This document shows positions 1 to 13,038 of a DNA stretch of 64,000 bases, piece after piece. This DNA is from Microglena sp. YARC (taxonomy: Eukaryota; Chlorophyta; Chlorophyceae; Chlamydomonadales; Chlamydomonadaceae), in the NCBI GenBank assembly GCA_022414725.1, contig CM039464.1, forward strand, positions 42,664,462 to 42,728,461. The letters run 5' to 3'. The position numbers and the translations under genes are program-made. The notes below the pieces were generated by a model. That model searched no databases and was not told where the DNA came from. It saw nothing but the letters and a program-made list of their open reading frames with translations. Position 1 is the stretch's first letter, and every line of letters begins with the position of its first letter.

Positions 1-421
1 TAAACTTCCCCCGTCTGGCATAGTCCTCCGGGTTGATAAGTCTGCTGCCGGAATATTCAATCGGTCTGAAGTCTGATAGAGTTATTGTCCTAAAGTGGAA
101 TAATAATGGACCCTTCAACGTTTTGTAGTCACCTGCATAGTCAAACAAACCGCTTACCCAAGGAGTCTGTTTACATCTTAAAGGAGTTAAAGGGGGCGTG
201 TGGAGTGTCCCCGTATGCGGAGTGTGATGTTCTATCTCTATATATCTATCTCTCTATCCGTACGCACCACCCAGCGCTCACACCACGGCAGGTAGTCGCG
301 GCGACCAGGCGTATGGGGAGATTGATTACACTATGTATCACATGATGTGAAAATATTGACAATTGAAGAAAAAATGAGCATTAGTAGATAAGAGAGGGCG
401 GAGGCCTGGGTTATTAAAACA

Positions 422-960
422 AACAAACAGAAGCAACACAAACGAAACATGTCTGAGAGGTGTTATGTCTGTCTGGTCATAAGACTATTCCCCATCAGCA
501 ATTCCGTGCTTTGCTTGGATATTCTGATGACTCTCCCTCGAACGAACCAGGTTGCATTGCTTTACAGAAAGGCGGTTGATGCACAGTGGGTTTGAAAAGG
601 TGTTAGCCAGGCTGAAGTCAAGTCAAGATTAACTTTCTGATCATGGTCAAATACAGACAGAGATTAGACATCTTGCATTGGCGCGTGTCCCAGATAATGC
701 CACTACCCCGACCTGATGACGATTGCGATGCGGCATCCTACTCCCCGAGTACTGTTCCCCGTGCGATGGACAAGAGAAACGCATCTGATTCATACCAGTG
801 TATAAGCGTGATTGAACGACAACTATGCAAACCACTATCTCGAAGGGACTATGAGATGATCAATGGTACGATCGTCGCAACATGATGACTAATGTTATCA
901 AGACAGTACCCTATGAGTGTTGAGAAAAAAGCGTGTATAAACAAAAAAAAACAAAAACAA
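422..960 (+). repeat. First copy of a ~540-bp direct duplication
   Basis: The segment matches 6318-6850 along its length with many single-base indels. Both copies contain a stretch that reads as an open frame in the second copy (around 6460-6535, ending in a stop) and is shifted in the first. They may therefore carry the remains of one gene, or one gene blurred by sequencing error. The flanking A/C-rich strings of the AAACAAACAAAC type are also shared. Confidence 0.6.
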
Positions 961-2099
961 AAAACAAAAAACAAAAAGAAAACCTCTTTTTTATACATTT
1001 TGCGTTACCGATATACAACAAATCGATATTCTCTGTAACTGTCTAACCTGTCGTTGATCCAGAATCCGTGTTCTTATTATCTATGATGCATTGATGTATA
1101 CATTACATGAACTATCCACTTGAATTTCCCGTAGTCAAATCCTTAACCTACACATGTAATATATATAATTACACCATGGCCTCACTGTAACTCCCAAGTA
1201 TCGCTTGTATTGTGTTTTTGCCATATCATCCTTTAATATATCGGAGCATCATGTTTGACGTCATAATCTGATAATTCGAATATGTTCCTCCATTCTAACG
1301 GCTTGTCATAGCCTGAGCAATTTTGACTCCGGATCATGATTCCAAGTACACCAAGCGATGTAACAAAATATCTGTTCTACTGTATCTGTTTGTTAAGAAT
1401 AAAGTCTGGCTCATCTTTTCGCCGATGAGGAACATTCCCCCGCCCTTCCGTCCAAGATCCCTGAATGGCGGGGGGAATGAAGGTGTTTCGTGTGTCTGGG
1501 CTCCGGATCTAGGCTTGGATCAGATTGCGCATGAATGGTGAAGTTGTATGTGTTAATGTTATGGGCACTTCCTTATGCCTGATCTTCAATCGGTCTTGTT
1601 GTTTTACCATGATTGTCTAGATCTAATTAAAAAGACAAATATTTTTGTTTTTGTTTTTGTTTTTTGTTTTGTGTGCTACTAGTGAATACCCTAACACGTG
1701 TTATTCATAGTTCATTGAATTCTCTAGCGAGTCTTGTTGGCACGCGTAAACGTTATGTTGGATCTCTGAATCGATTCGTTCCACTTCTTCCTGTATCCAG
1801 TTCCGCGGCCGCTTTGTTCTTCACATCCGTGATATAATGGTCTGCCATTTGGTTTGTCGATGCTGACCACGGTGACGCGTACATTTTCCGACGTACGGGC
1901 GACTGTCTCTTCGTCTGTTAGTTTGAGGATAGTAGCTTCTCCATCTTTGTTGTGATGTTGACACACACTTGATTTGCCCCATATGCTTGGACGACTTTAT
2001 CTCTGATATCCTCTAGGTTGATCAAGAACCTTTTTGGTCACTCCGTAATCTGTGATATGCGATTTTCAAAGATCATGTGAGTTGCATCACAACTTCTGA

Positions 2100-4130
2100 A
2101 CTCATTATCCGAATTGATGCGTAATTGATAGTCATAGTTTTTTGTTGTTGGTTGTATTCTTTTTAGGGAGTAATATTTATATCATTTCTCATTTTTATAT
2201 ATATTTTTTGAATATATTGTTTTGTTTGTATGATTAATTTCTTCTGTTGGTCCAATGTATGGCCAATAATATACGTTGTTCATTATCGATGAATTTTGTG
2301 ATTCCAGTGATGCATTGCTGGCTTTAAGGGACATAACAATGAATTAACAAAAAATATATGCTTTTGATAAACAAATACTTTTTGGTTTTATGATTTGTCT
2401 CTTGATTGTTTTGATAAATTTCTCTGCGGGTTTTTGTTGGTTAGTTGTATTCCAATAATATACCATGTTCCTTATCGATGATTCTTTGGTGATATCGCAG
2501 GTGATGCATTGCTGGCTTTAAGGGACATAAATGTTATTACAAAACTATTGCTTTTTGATAAAACAAATACTTTTTGGTTTTATGAATTTGTCTCTTGATT
2601 GTCATGATAAATTTTCTCTGTTGGTCTAGTTGTATTCCAATAATATACCATGTTTCTTATCGCTGATTCTTGTGCTATCCCAGTGATGCTTGCTGGCTTT
2701 AAGGGAATTAACAATGAAATTCAAAACTATATGCTTTTTTGATAAAACCGAAATATTTTTTGGTTTATGATTTTGTCGTCTTGATTGTATGATAAATTTC
2801 TCTGTTGGTCTAGTTGTATTCCAATAATATACGATGTCGCTTATCGATGATTCTTGTGATATCCAGTGGGATGCTTGCTGGCTTAAGGGACTAACAATGT
2901 AATTACAAAACTATAATACCTTTTTGATAACAACTACTTTTTGGTTTTATTGATTTGTCTTCTTGTTTGTAGATTAATTTCTCTGTAGGTCATGGTATGT
3001 CAATAAGTATACCGTGTTCTTTATGATGATTCTTGTGATATCGCAGTGATGCATTGCTGGCTTAAGGGGACATAAACAATGTAATTACAAAACTATATAA
3101 CTTTTTGATAAACTCAAATCCTTTTTGTTTTTATGATTTTGTCTCTTGTTTGTATGATTAATTTCTCTGTAGGTTCAAATGGTATGTCAATAATATACGT
3201 GTTTCTTATCGATGATTCTTGTGATATCAGTGATGCATTGGTGGCTTTAAAGGGGACTAAAATGTATTACAAAACTATATGCTTTTTGCTAAACCCAAAT
3301 ACTTTTTGGTTTTATGATTTGTCTCTTGATTGTATGATTTAATTTCTCTTGTTGGTACTAGTTGTAATTCAATAATTACCGCGTTCCTCCTCGATGATTA
3401 TTATGATATCCACGTGATGGCATTGCTGGTTAAGGGATAACAATTGTAATACAAAACTATATGCTTTTTGATAAACCCAAATCCTTTTTTGGTTTTAATG
3501 ATTTGTCTCTTGTTTTGTATGATAAATTTCTCTGTTCGTTCTAGTTGTGTGTCATAATATACGTTATGTTAACGATATACTCCATTCGATGATTCTTTGT
3601 ACATTGTTGAATATACCGTGTTACACCAATGATGGTTGAATTTATTGTTGGTCAATGAGTGTCGTTCAGTTTGCATCATAATCTATTAGGTGATCGTCAT
3701 GTTTTTTGATATTTATAACAGTTCTCTACCTGTTTTAATTGTATGCAATAATATACCATGTTCGTATTGATGATTTCTCGTGATTCATAGAGATGCAAGT
3801 TTATGGCTTAATGGACATAACATGTAATAACAAAGTTATATGATTTTTGATAAACAAAAATACTTTTTGGTTTTATGATTTTGTCTCTTGTTTGTATGAT
3901 TTTTATTCAGTGTTGGTATACTTGTATGTTCAATAATATACGATGATTGTTCATGATTCTTGTGATATCCAGCGTACATTGATGGTTAAAGGACAATAAT
4001 AATGTAATAACAAACTATAATGATTTTTGATAACTCAAATATTTTTGGTTTTATGATTTGTCTCTTGTTTGTATGATTTTTATTTATTATGTTGGTTCAA
4101 TGATTGTCGCCCCTATACAAGGTTTCTTTT
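2100..4130 (+). repeat. Degenerate tandem array, unit about 185 bp
   Basis: A recurring unit includes TTTGTCTCTTG, then a TATTCCAATAATATAC-like string, a GATGATTCTTGTGATATC-like string, a GCTGGCTTTAAGGGACATAA-like string and a run near CTTTTTGATAAAC. Copies follow each other roughly every 180-190 bp, about eleven times, with frequent single-base gaps. No coding content is visible. It is a satellite-like array. Confidence 0.7.
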
Positions 4131-5559
4131 GATGATTCTAGATAATCTCCTGGTGATGCCATTTTGGGGTGCATGAGCTCACCTAGTGGAGGAGATTTAG
4201 GCGCTTCGTAATAGCATGGATCGATACAGAATATACAACTGCACGAAAAAACATAAGAGGAGTCAGGAAATCCCTTTTTCCTGAGGCGGAAGATACCCGA
4301 CTCGCCTTACGTAATCGTCCATAATGAATATTGGATGCCATGTATTCCAGTGTTGTTTCGTGTACGTTTTTCTATCTCTACTCTTCTTCAATCAGCAGCA
4401 TTCTGGTCGTACTCAATTTTGGGCACAGATAATAGGTGGTATTGTCGTGTCCGTCAAACGCGAAATAGTCTTATTGCATCACGTTCGATGTCTCCTGAAG
4501 TAGAATGTCTCTTTTGTACATGTCGAGTATTTCTAGACATTTCTTGGCGTTCATCCTATTATGCGAATACACTTTCCATGTAAAATATAAATTTTTTGGG
4601 CATTCCGTCACTGCTGAACTGTGAACACGCATCACATGCTTGTTATCCAACTTCTTTGAAGTATCTTGTTTCTGTTTATACATTACATATCTGAATGGTT
4701 AATATTTGTTTGTATGATTTTTTTATTTACTGTTGTTTTCACAATATCATGTCTTTCATCGATGATAATGTGACTTCTAGCGATGCCTTTGCATGTCTAA
4801 GAACATAATAATGTACTAAAAATCTATATATGTTATTAAATTTAAATAGTTGGATAAAATATTGAAACAACAAAATGAAAAAATATATAAAAAGCTCTAT
4901 TATCAAACTAACGGCAACTGACATATTCAAAACATAATCTCATACAAATGTTGTAACGGTCAGTGCAGGCGATTCTGAAGACAGGGCCTAACAAGGGCAT
5001 CAATGCGGGAATCCTAACGCACAATTCATCTGGTTTATTGCGATTCATCAGCGTAGTGCTCGCAAATAAGGTTCTCGCTTTGCTGTTAATGTAGTCGTCG
5101 TAGGGACTCCTGTCGAGACTCCAATTGCTGAAGTTAGAGATGGCGATGAAAAATACGAGTGCGCCGTTGCGTTTGTTGTATGTAGTGTAACAAAGAAAGG
5201 ATAGTAATACGTCTGGGTTTTACTATTCTTTTTTTCGTTGTTGTTAACGAATGCCACGTAAGTAAGCGAAGGGATTAAAGAAAACCAACTATTTAGATTG
5301 CGCGTTCCACCGGTTAGCATCGCACCGTTGACGTTTCAGCCTAGTAATAGTCATTGCTACAAATATGCTTTTAATACAAAATTGGGTTAGGTAACGTTGT
5401 GTTGAAACCCTTCAGTTATTTTGATGGGAATAACAATTGAATGGGAATCAACAATTGAAAATGTAAACGATTTGTGTGATACCTTGAAAAAAATGTAAAA
5501 CAATACAAAAAACGTAAAGACCATGTTGGTGTGACTTCCTAGCGATGCATTAATGTTCA

Positions 5560-6120
5560 GATGATTGATGATTCTTGTGATTCCTTAGCGATGCATTGAT
5601 GGGTTAAGGGACATAGCAATGTCTTACAAAAGTATACTGATTTTTGATAAACTCAAATCTTTTTTGGTTTATGATTTGTATCTGTTTGTATGATTTTTAT
5701 TCACTGTCGGTGGAATTTAATATGGCAATAAAATACGATGTTCAGTATTGATGATTCTCGTGATTCCTAGCGATTTCTTGGATGGCTTAAAAGGACATAA
5801 CAATGTAATTACAAAGGCTATATGTTTTTTGAATAAACTACAAATCCTTTTTGGTTTTAAATGATTTGTATCTTGTTTTGTATGATTTTTATTTAATTGT
5901 CGGTCTTATTGTATGCAATAATACATGTTCAGATTGATGATTTCGTGACTTCTAGTGGATGTATTGATGGCTTAAGGGACATAACAATGTAATTACAAAT
6001 CTATATGTTTTTTTGAAACTCAATCTTTTTGGGTTTATGTTTTGTATCTTGTTTTTGTACTGATTTTTATTTATTGGTCGGTCTTATTGTATGCCAATAA
6101 AATACGATGTTCAGTATGGT
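5560..6120 (+). repeat. Second block of the ~185-bp degenerate repeat
   Basis: This block has the same unit as the array at 2100-4130 (TGATTCTTGTGATT, GGCTTAAGGGACATA, TTTTTGATAAAC, ATGATTTGTATC) in about three copies. It is followed by the second copy of the ~540-bp duplication. Confidence 0.65.
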
Positions 6121-6317
6121 CTCGTGCTTGTAACTGTATGAGTCCTATAACTAATACCAGATTGCTTAGGTTAAAAATCAGTATTGATAATCAGTGGTGA
6201 ACAATTGTGCCTTTATTTTCATGCTTTAGAATCGTTCAGTATCAATGAGTTTGTAACAAATATCGCAGCGAAAAAAAAATTGAAACAGTAATAAAAGGGA
6301 CGGTTTAAATTAAAAAA

Positions 6318-6850
6318 ACAAACAAACAAACAAACAACAAACGAAAAACCATGTCTAAGTTTATGTTGTGTTGTATAAGACTATTCCATCAGCCTTCTTA
6401 GTCTTATTGGATATTCTATACTTCCTCTACGAGACCAGCCGTGCATTGCTTACAAAAGGCGGTTGATGCACATGGTTTTGCGGAAAAGGTGTTAGCCAGG
6501 CTGAATCAGTCAAGCAAATTAACTCTGATCATGTGAACAGACAGAGACAGACATCTTGTATGTCCGTCCAAATGCGCTCCACTTTTGATGAGTTGGCGAT
6601 GCGGATTCCTACTCCGAGCCTACTGTTTCCCGTGGATGACAGAACGATGATTCATCGAGTGTTATGAATGTGTTGAACGAAAGCTATGCAATAGCCCCTA
6701 TCGCGAAGGACTATGAGATGATATACGATCGTTGCAAGCATGCTATGTTATCAAGGAGCACCCTATAGGTTGTTAATAAAAAGGGCAGGGAGAACAAAAA
6801 AAAAACACAAACAAAAAACAAAAAAGAAGACTTCTTTTTATAATCAGTGT
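6318..6850 (+). repeat. Second copy of the ~540-bp direct duplication
   Basis: It matches 422-960. This copy looks cleaner: around 6460-6535 an open frame runs through the shared core to a TGA without the shift seen in the first copy. The duplication brackets the satellite-like arrays. Confidence 0.6.
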
Positions 6851-6856
6851 TGTTAA

Positions 6857-7856
6857 NNNNNNNNNNNNNNNNNNNNNNNNNNNNNNNNNNNNNNNNNNNN
6901 NNNNNNNNNNNNNNNNNNNNNNNNNNNNNNNNNNNNNNNNNNNNNNNNNNNNNNNNNNNNNNNNNNNNNNNNNNNNNNNNNNNNNNNNNNNNNNNNNNNN
7001 NNNNNNNNNNNNNNNNNNNNNNNNNNNNNNNNNNNNNNNNNNNNNNNNNNNNNNNNNNNNNNNNNNNNNNNNNNNNNNNNNNNNNNNNNNNNNNNNNNNN
7101 NNNNNNNNNNNNNNNNNNNNNNNNNNNNNNNNNNNNNNNNNNNNNNNNNNNNNNNNNNNNNNNNNNNNNNNNNNNNNNNNNNNNNNNNNNNNNNNNNNNN
7201 NNNNNNNNNNNNNNNNNNNNNNNNNNNNNNNNNNNNNNNNNNNNNNNNNNNNNNNNNNNNNNNNNNNNNNNNNNNNNNNNNNNNNNNNNNNNNNNNNNNN
7301 NNNNNNNNNNNNNNNNNNNNNNNNNNNNNNNNNNNNNNNNNNNNNNNNNNNNNNNNNNNNNNNNNNNNNNNNNNNNNNNNNNNNNNNNNNNNNNNNNNNN
7401 NNNNNNNNNNNNNNNNNNNNNNNNNNNNNNNNNNNNNNNNNNNNNNNNNNNNNNNNNNNNNNNNNNNNNNNNNNNNNNNNNNNNNNNNNNNNNNNNNNNN
7501 NNNNNNNNNNNNNNNNNNNNNNNNNNNNNNNNNNNNNNNNNNNNNNNNNNNNNNNNNNNNNNNNNNNNNNNNNNNNNNNNNNNNNNNNNNNNNNNNNNNN
7601 NNNNNNNNNNNNNNNNNNNNNNNNNNNNNNNNNNNNNNNNNNNNNNNNNNNNNNNNNNNNNNNNNNNNNNNNNNNNNNNNNNNNNNNNNNNNNNNNNNNN
7701 NNNNNNNNNNNNNNNNNNNNNNNNNNNNNNNNNNNNNNNNNNNNNNNNNNNNNNNNNNNNNNNNNNNNNNNNNNNNNNNNNNNNNNNNNNNNNNNNNNNN
7801 NNNNNNNNNNNNNNNNNNNNNNNNNNNNNNNNNNNNNNNNNNNNNNNNNNNNNNNN
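6857..7856. other. Assembly gap of exactly 1000 N
   Basis: An unbroken run of 1000 N is a standard scaffold-gap size. Its true length is unknown, so the two sides need not be this close. Frames that cross it are meaningless. Confidence 0.99.
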
Positions 7857-9985
7857 CCCAGAGTAGAGATATTCTGCACCTCCGTATCCGTTCTTTGCGG
7901 TACCTTCTACGAGTGTCCATTAAGGACAGCCGACTTAGCGATCAGAGCTCTAACCGGGCGGTTACCGACCGAGAATGGGGCCCAAAAGAAACTTTATAAC
8001 CGTTTATTGGATGTTTATTTTACGTTTCCGCCGACTGGTAGGAGAACGAGCACCAGCTGCCTCGGTGACCTCACCCGGCTGGCAGAGTTTCTTCGAGGTC
8101 GCAATCATCAGCAACGAACGATCTGCAGTTCTGGATGATTATAATAGGGGTGTCTCCAGCTTTAATTTGAGACTGAAACCCGAGCGCATTTGGTAATACA
8201 AGTTCTTAGAGAAGCTCCAACCCGATTCATTGTTCCGCTTTTATTTCTCAGGATTGGTGGCCCCCCGAAGGACACGTGATCGGTGCTTTCGGGGACGAGG
8301 CACCGTGATTGCCGAGGAGTCCACTGGTATTGGATTAGGCCATCATCGTCATCCGTGATTGGATGGGGGAGGGGGAAGCGGTTGACACATGAACAATTGA
8401 ACCCATGTGTCACCTGCTCTTGACCCCAATACATTGTTTGCGCATTACAATCACAACACGAGATAAGTCTTTGACATTCTCGTTCACCAGTTTTCTGGCA
8501 CAACAAAGTTGAACATGCTTGCGCAAGTGGAAGTAAGAAGGTTTCGTAAGAGAAAGCACGGCAAGCTGTTCGAAAGATTGAAAACAGACGGCCTAACGAG
8601 ATAAGCACAAATGCACGCCTTGGTGGAGAAACCTTCACGATACCTACGAACTATGTTCTGGGGTTACAACAACATGTACCGTCCCGAAGATGGAACATTC
8701 CTCCTGCGCATGAGCGTTACACGCGGTCCTGTGTGCGACTGTGCGATTGGCGCCGGAGGCCACCGATGGAGGAGTGCATTGAAGCCATGCCAAGGAAAGC
8801 TGACTAGACTGGTCAGTGACGTCATGTACCGCGGTGAGCCTTCCAACGACATCGCATCCCGTCGAGATGGGCGATCGATCACCAACAAATAATGAAAAAC
8901 AAAAATGATTGGGAATGCGCCGGCTTTGGGTTGTGATTCTCGTTTGTTGTGTGTGCTGGCGTGTTTCCACCACTGGCGCAAGTTGTTTACGGGACATGAG
9001 GCCCGGGTCCACAAGCTTTGGTCACAATTCAAGTATTGAAAGACGAGTAGAACATAAGCTTGTCCATCCATCCTCTGTGTATCCACATTCGAAGTGGAAG
9101 ACACACGTACACGAAGAACGGTATTTATGACCCTGCCAATCTTTGTTTTCAGGATCCGAGAATGCTTGGGTGGTGCAGGGTTGGGAGGGGGGGATGATTC
9201 CCATCATCACTGCGCTTCAAGCGTTGGGATTTTTCATGAAACACGCGTAGGAGGTGAAGCTTGCGGATTTTTCCATCTGAAACGCTTGAGGATCGTTGGC
9301 GGGAGAATAGTTTATGGAGGACGCACCAGTAATGCAAGTGTGTGCCAAAACTCCACAAGTGAAAGAAAATGTGCTGTAGGTGACATGTACTACTGCGACC
9401 CCGCTGCTACGAATGTGCGCTGTCCGAATTAAGCCAACTTGATGATAATTCCAACGTACAAACTCGAGTTCAAATCCAAATGTCCCTTGCTTGAGAAGAA
9501 TAACAAGACCGAATACGAAGATTCGGGGTTTGGTCGACACGGGTTAAGGGGCGTTCTTTGTTTACACTTGACAACGTTGCTTTTACCACTCCAAGAAGGT
9601 CAAAACACTGCAGCTTCAAGGGGTGGGAGCCTCCTTATACACTCCTCCCTACTTCCCTTGGTCACAACCCAATAGAAGGGCGTGTTCCTCCATCGTCAAA
9701 CGCGATTTCTATAAACCAAGCGTGTAAGGCTTTGAGTTCTGTTAAAAGAGAAACACGTAGAGGCTTTTTATTTCCGATAAGTCATTGGAAATACAAAGTT
9801 TCTGGACCTTGATACATGGAAATGAGATACATTGTCCTACTATAATGAGACATAGTCAATAAAGAGCCTCCGGACAAGCGTACGCAGACCGGACCGGGCG
9901 GCCAAAATTAAGGACAGGAAAAACGGCGAGGAGAACGTGGTAAAGTGTACACTGAGTCGAATCATAGCGGATAAGGGACAAACAA
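7857..9985. other. About 2.1 kb with no supportable gene
   Basis: Base composition is close to even, unlike the AT-rich stretch before the gap. Several overlapping frames of 60-160 codons exist on both strands (for example 8162-8638 minus and 9094-9432 plus), but they overlap each other antisense and show no recognisable motif. I see no RNA gene or terminal repeat here. Confidence 0.5.
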
Positions 9986-9989
9986 GGAC

Positions 9990-11890
9990 GTTATCACAAG
10001 GTGATTAAGGAGCGGGTCGACAGCGTATTCCAAGAGGACTTATCTTGCCGGTGTTGCGGTGAACCGGATATTAAAAAGAAGTCTTCGAAGGGGTACCAGA
10101 TGCGCAACTTTCACACTGTAAGTTGTCCCTAGCGTCGACCAGAACTTCATTCGGCAGGGCTTATGGGTAGGGTCCGAGACAGGCGCACATAGGAGAACGA
10201 GGGACGTCACAGTCGAAAGGTTCTTTCACAACAACTATTGGTTTAGGGAGCCACTAAAGATTGAGGGGCGCGAGTAATTGTGAAAAAGAAGAAACGAATA
10301 CGTGGGTGCCATCGCTCGCTACGATGCGATCGAAACCTGTACAGCCACGCGTCGAAGCAAGTACCTGACAAATTTCAATAACCACTACAGAGTCCATCTC
10401 TCCACATGGATCAAGAAGTTCGTTTACTCGAAGGAAAACAGATCTTGGCCCAAGGAGTTCAAAAGATGAGCACGGCATTGACGAGACCGTATTCCACCGA
10501 TACCTCCTCTACGATATCCACTCTTGGGGAGTAAAGGAAGACCTCATAGCGATACATTCTCTCCACCGGAGCGAACAAAGATGTTGCTGAAGATTCAGCA
10601 CTCGATCATCGGACAGGACGAGATCAACCGACAGTGGCTTAAGAGCGTATTCCAACAGCGCCAAGATGATCCGGTACAACGTCTTTATCAATCGATACCC
10701 GAGGCCACAGGATGGACGAGGGCTACGCCAAGCTGGTCAACATCGCTCCAAATCCCAAACAGTCAAGCACTCCTTCATCACGATAAGTACACCGGACGGC
10801 CTACTCTGGGCGTCGCTCATAGGACGTGGGTCTCGTCGAGAGTCTCGAAAAGACGCTGACGAACAAGGAGCACTGGGAGTCGGTCTTCGATTGTGGAAAA
10901 ACATCCGTTCTACTGGGAAAGGTGTGTTTACATGCACCATAGACACACTGACGGCGTAATGGCTTGTACCCACTTTCTAGGGCCGAGAAGAAAAAGATTT
11001 CAATCAAGGACGACGGAACGGCGATTAAGAAGCAGACCAAAGACTCTCCGCGAGTTTTCCGAGTCCGACCCCAATGTGTGGTCGTTGCAAACGACCCTGG
11101 CCGCTGCAACATTGCCTTTTGACTTGGAAGAAAAATAAGGTCGAAGAAAAAGATAAGGGGGTAGGAAGAGGAAAGAGGCACTGCGAGTTCGGGAGCAAGA
11201 GGACTCACGCGGGAGCGGTACTACGTTGAGAGCGGTTCTTCAAAATCTAGAGGTCCGACCAAGAAGTGGTTGTCTAACATCCAGGACTGCCTTGACGACC
11301 TGAAGGACAACAGTCCCAAGCGCACATCTCTAGAGTCGTTTGACGCTTACGTGACTGTAATGGTCAACCATTGGGATTCTCGATGGGGGGAGATGTCCAA
11401 AGTCCGCGGTGGGGCGCGCAGCGCCTGCGGCTCTACGGTGGCAAGAAACGTGTCTTAGCACGCTTCTTCAACGAGGTCCAGGCGGATGTCGGTGAGAGGA
11501 AAACAATTGTCATCGCATACGGTTCTTCTAAGTTTGCCCCTGGTGGCAAGGGTGAACTTTCTGTCCCTACAGACGAGCGCGTTCAATGCGTTTAGAGACC
11601 GTTTCAAGGGGAGAGTTGCCGTCATTGACGAATTCCGTACCACAAAGATCTGGCACAAGGACAGCACCACCGTCCTCCAGAGTGTGCAATCCGAAAAAAA
11701 AAGGGCGCACGGTTCGAGGCTTGCTATGGTGCAGTTCCACCATGGAGAACAGCAAGTTGTTTGTAAACGTGACCTAAATGCAGCCATTAACATCCACAAT
11801 TGCTTTAACAATGTACCCAAACCCGCCCCGGAATTCTTGCGAGGCCAAAGAAATATTGCAAAACTGGAAGTTGTGGTAGGACGCACAATT
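9990..11890 (+). pseudogene. Broken Fanzor (TnpB-like RNA-guided nuclease) gene
   Basis: Fanzor proteins are eukaryotic and viral relatives of TnpB that cut DNA with a RuvC fold using a guide RNA. The RuvC signatures are present in order but in different frames. A TDGV motif like the one in the intact Fanzor lies near 10943. RuvC-I (NDPGRCNIAF) is at about 11077-11121, RuvC-II (VIDEFRTT) at 11621-11644, and RuvC-III (KRDLNAAINI) at 11764-11793. The amino-terminal part (from about 9999, KVIKERVDSVFQEDL) is also open only in pieces. Several frameshifts and stops separate the parts, so the gene is dead unless sequencing errors cause them. The RuvC-III motif is closer to the TnpB consensus than that of the intact Fanzor at 28232-30667, so the two are different lineages. 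Confidence 0.75.
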
Positions 11891-12046
11891 GATTACAAGC
11901 TGACAGGTTCTTTACAGAACGCAGTGTCGAGCGAAGGTGTAGAAGATACACATACAAGAGGATTTTGGGGGGACTCGGCATATTATGTAACATAATTCCC
12001 TTGTCCGAGTGTACTTCAAGCCATCGCACTTCTAGTCCTAGACGAA

Positions 12047-12270
12047 ACGTTCACCGATAACCTCGATGTCAACCCTGACCTCTTTGCTGTCAACAACGGT
12101 GTATTTGACAGCTTGTCGAGGGACAACGTAGTTTTCAGAAACGTAGAGATTACCGACAATATTAGCAGGTGTGCGAAGTGGGATTACCAGGGAGAGGAGG
12201 ACACACACAACCTCCAAAGATGCATCTTCGACAAACTACCGGTATCGATGACCGAGTGGAAGTCTGGTAT
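12047..12270 (+). pseudogene. Fragment of an SF3 (D5-like) helicase
   Basis: An open segment reads NPDLFAVNNGVFD, the pattern that lies just before the ATPase core of D5-type helicases; the TVpol-helicase gene at 49336-51615 has LGVLCFRNGVFRF at the same place. The segment is cut off before any Walker motif. The rest of the frame (to about 12376) is not recognisable. It directly follows the broken Fanzor, which fits a graveyard of virus-derived pieces. Confidence 0.5.
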
Positions 12271-13038
12271 TGCAGACAGAGCCAACCCCCTTACCGAGTG
12301 GCTCGAGGAGGTGGTGGAGGTGACGGGGGAGTATTCGGACGTGGTGTGGGCGGGGACCTCAAGGCCCGGTGGATAGAGTCCCACTATGGACCCGCGGCAG
12401 CAGTCTTCAGCAACAGACTGGTCAAGGCATTCTTTTATGGAAAACAGGGAATCGAGTGGAAAGATAGTGCAAGAATCGATACAATATGCAAAAAAGGAGT
12501 GATAAGGGGGTGTAAAATTGTTGGACGAGATGTGACGTCTTTTCAGATTCAGTCTTCAACACCAAGCTGGTCAATGGTATCTGTTCTTTGAGGGCAAACA
12601 ATAGAATGCAAGAATCGATAAAGGGGTGTCAACTTGTTTCACTGTACACGTACACACGCAAACGGAGGAACACAACACTCACTGTCGACGACGATCGAAA
12701 AAACATCTGAGTACACGCGCAAAGAGAGGAGGAACACCAATGTCAGACAATTAATCAGACTGAATACACAAGACACGCACGCACGCACGCACGCACGCTC
12801 TATCACGACACATCATGCCGCATCCTCACATGCCGAGGCGGAGGCTTTCGCATACTCCTCGTACACACGACACCACGGTGGCTTGCGCAGCCTCATCAAT
12901 GCTCATATTCATACAAGAGTCATAAAATGAAACCGCTTAGTGATGGTTTCTTGAATTGGGTGTGTTAAAAACTTATTTGTTTACGAACATCAGTCGCTTC
13001 AGAATTTGGGATTCCCCAAACATCACCTTTGACATTGT
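12271..13038. other. Non-coding stretch with an ACGC microsatellite
   Basis: There is no gene here that I can support. A short (ACGC)n run lies at about 12775-12800. Around 12830-12900 the sequence shares GCGGAGGCTTTCGCATACTC-like text with other dispersed repeats of the window (for example near 49170 and 24165). A plus-strand frame of 98 codons at 12634-12930 is explained by the microsatellite. Confidence 0.4.

Larger units (their letters stand above)
1..6856. other. AT-rich, noisy, repeat-filled stretch with no reliable gene
   Basis: This stretch is AT-rich with many homopolymer runs, and its repeats differ from each other mostly by one-base insertions and deletions. That pattern is typical of uncorrected long reads, and the stretch abuts a scaffold gap. 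Open frames here are short and none can be trusted. A minus-strand frame at 1724-1966 (about 80 codons) and another at 4471-4683 (70 codons) have plausible composition, but I recognise neither. Between the repeat arrays, 961-2100 and 4130-5560 hold nothing else that I can name. Confidence 0.7.

Noticed and set aside
6773..7920. Long frames on both strands across the N run
   Set aside because: They exist only because unknown bases contain no stop.
12634..12930. 98-codon frame with RTHART repeats
   Set aside because: It comes from an ACGC microsatellite.
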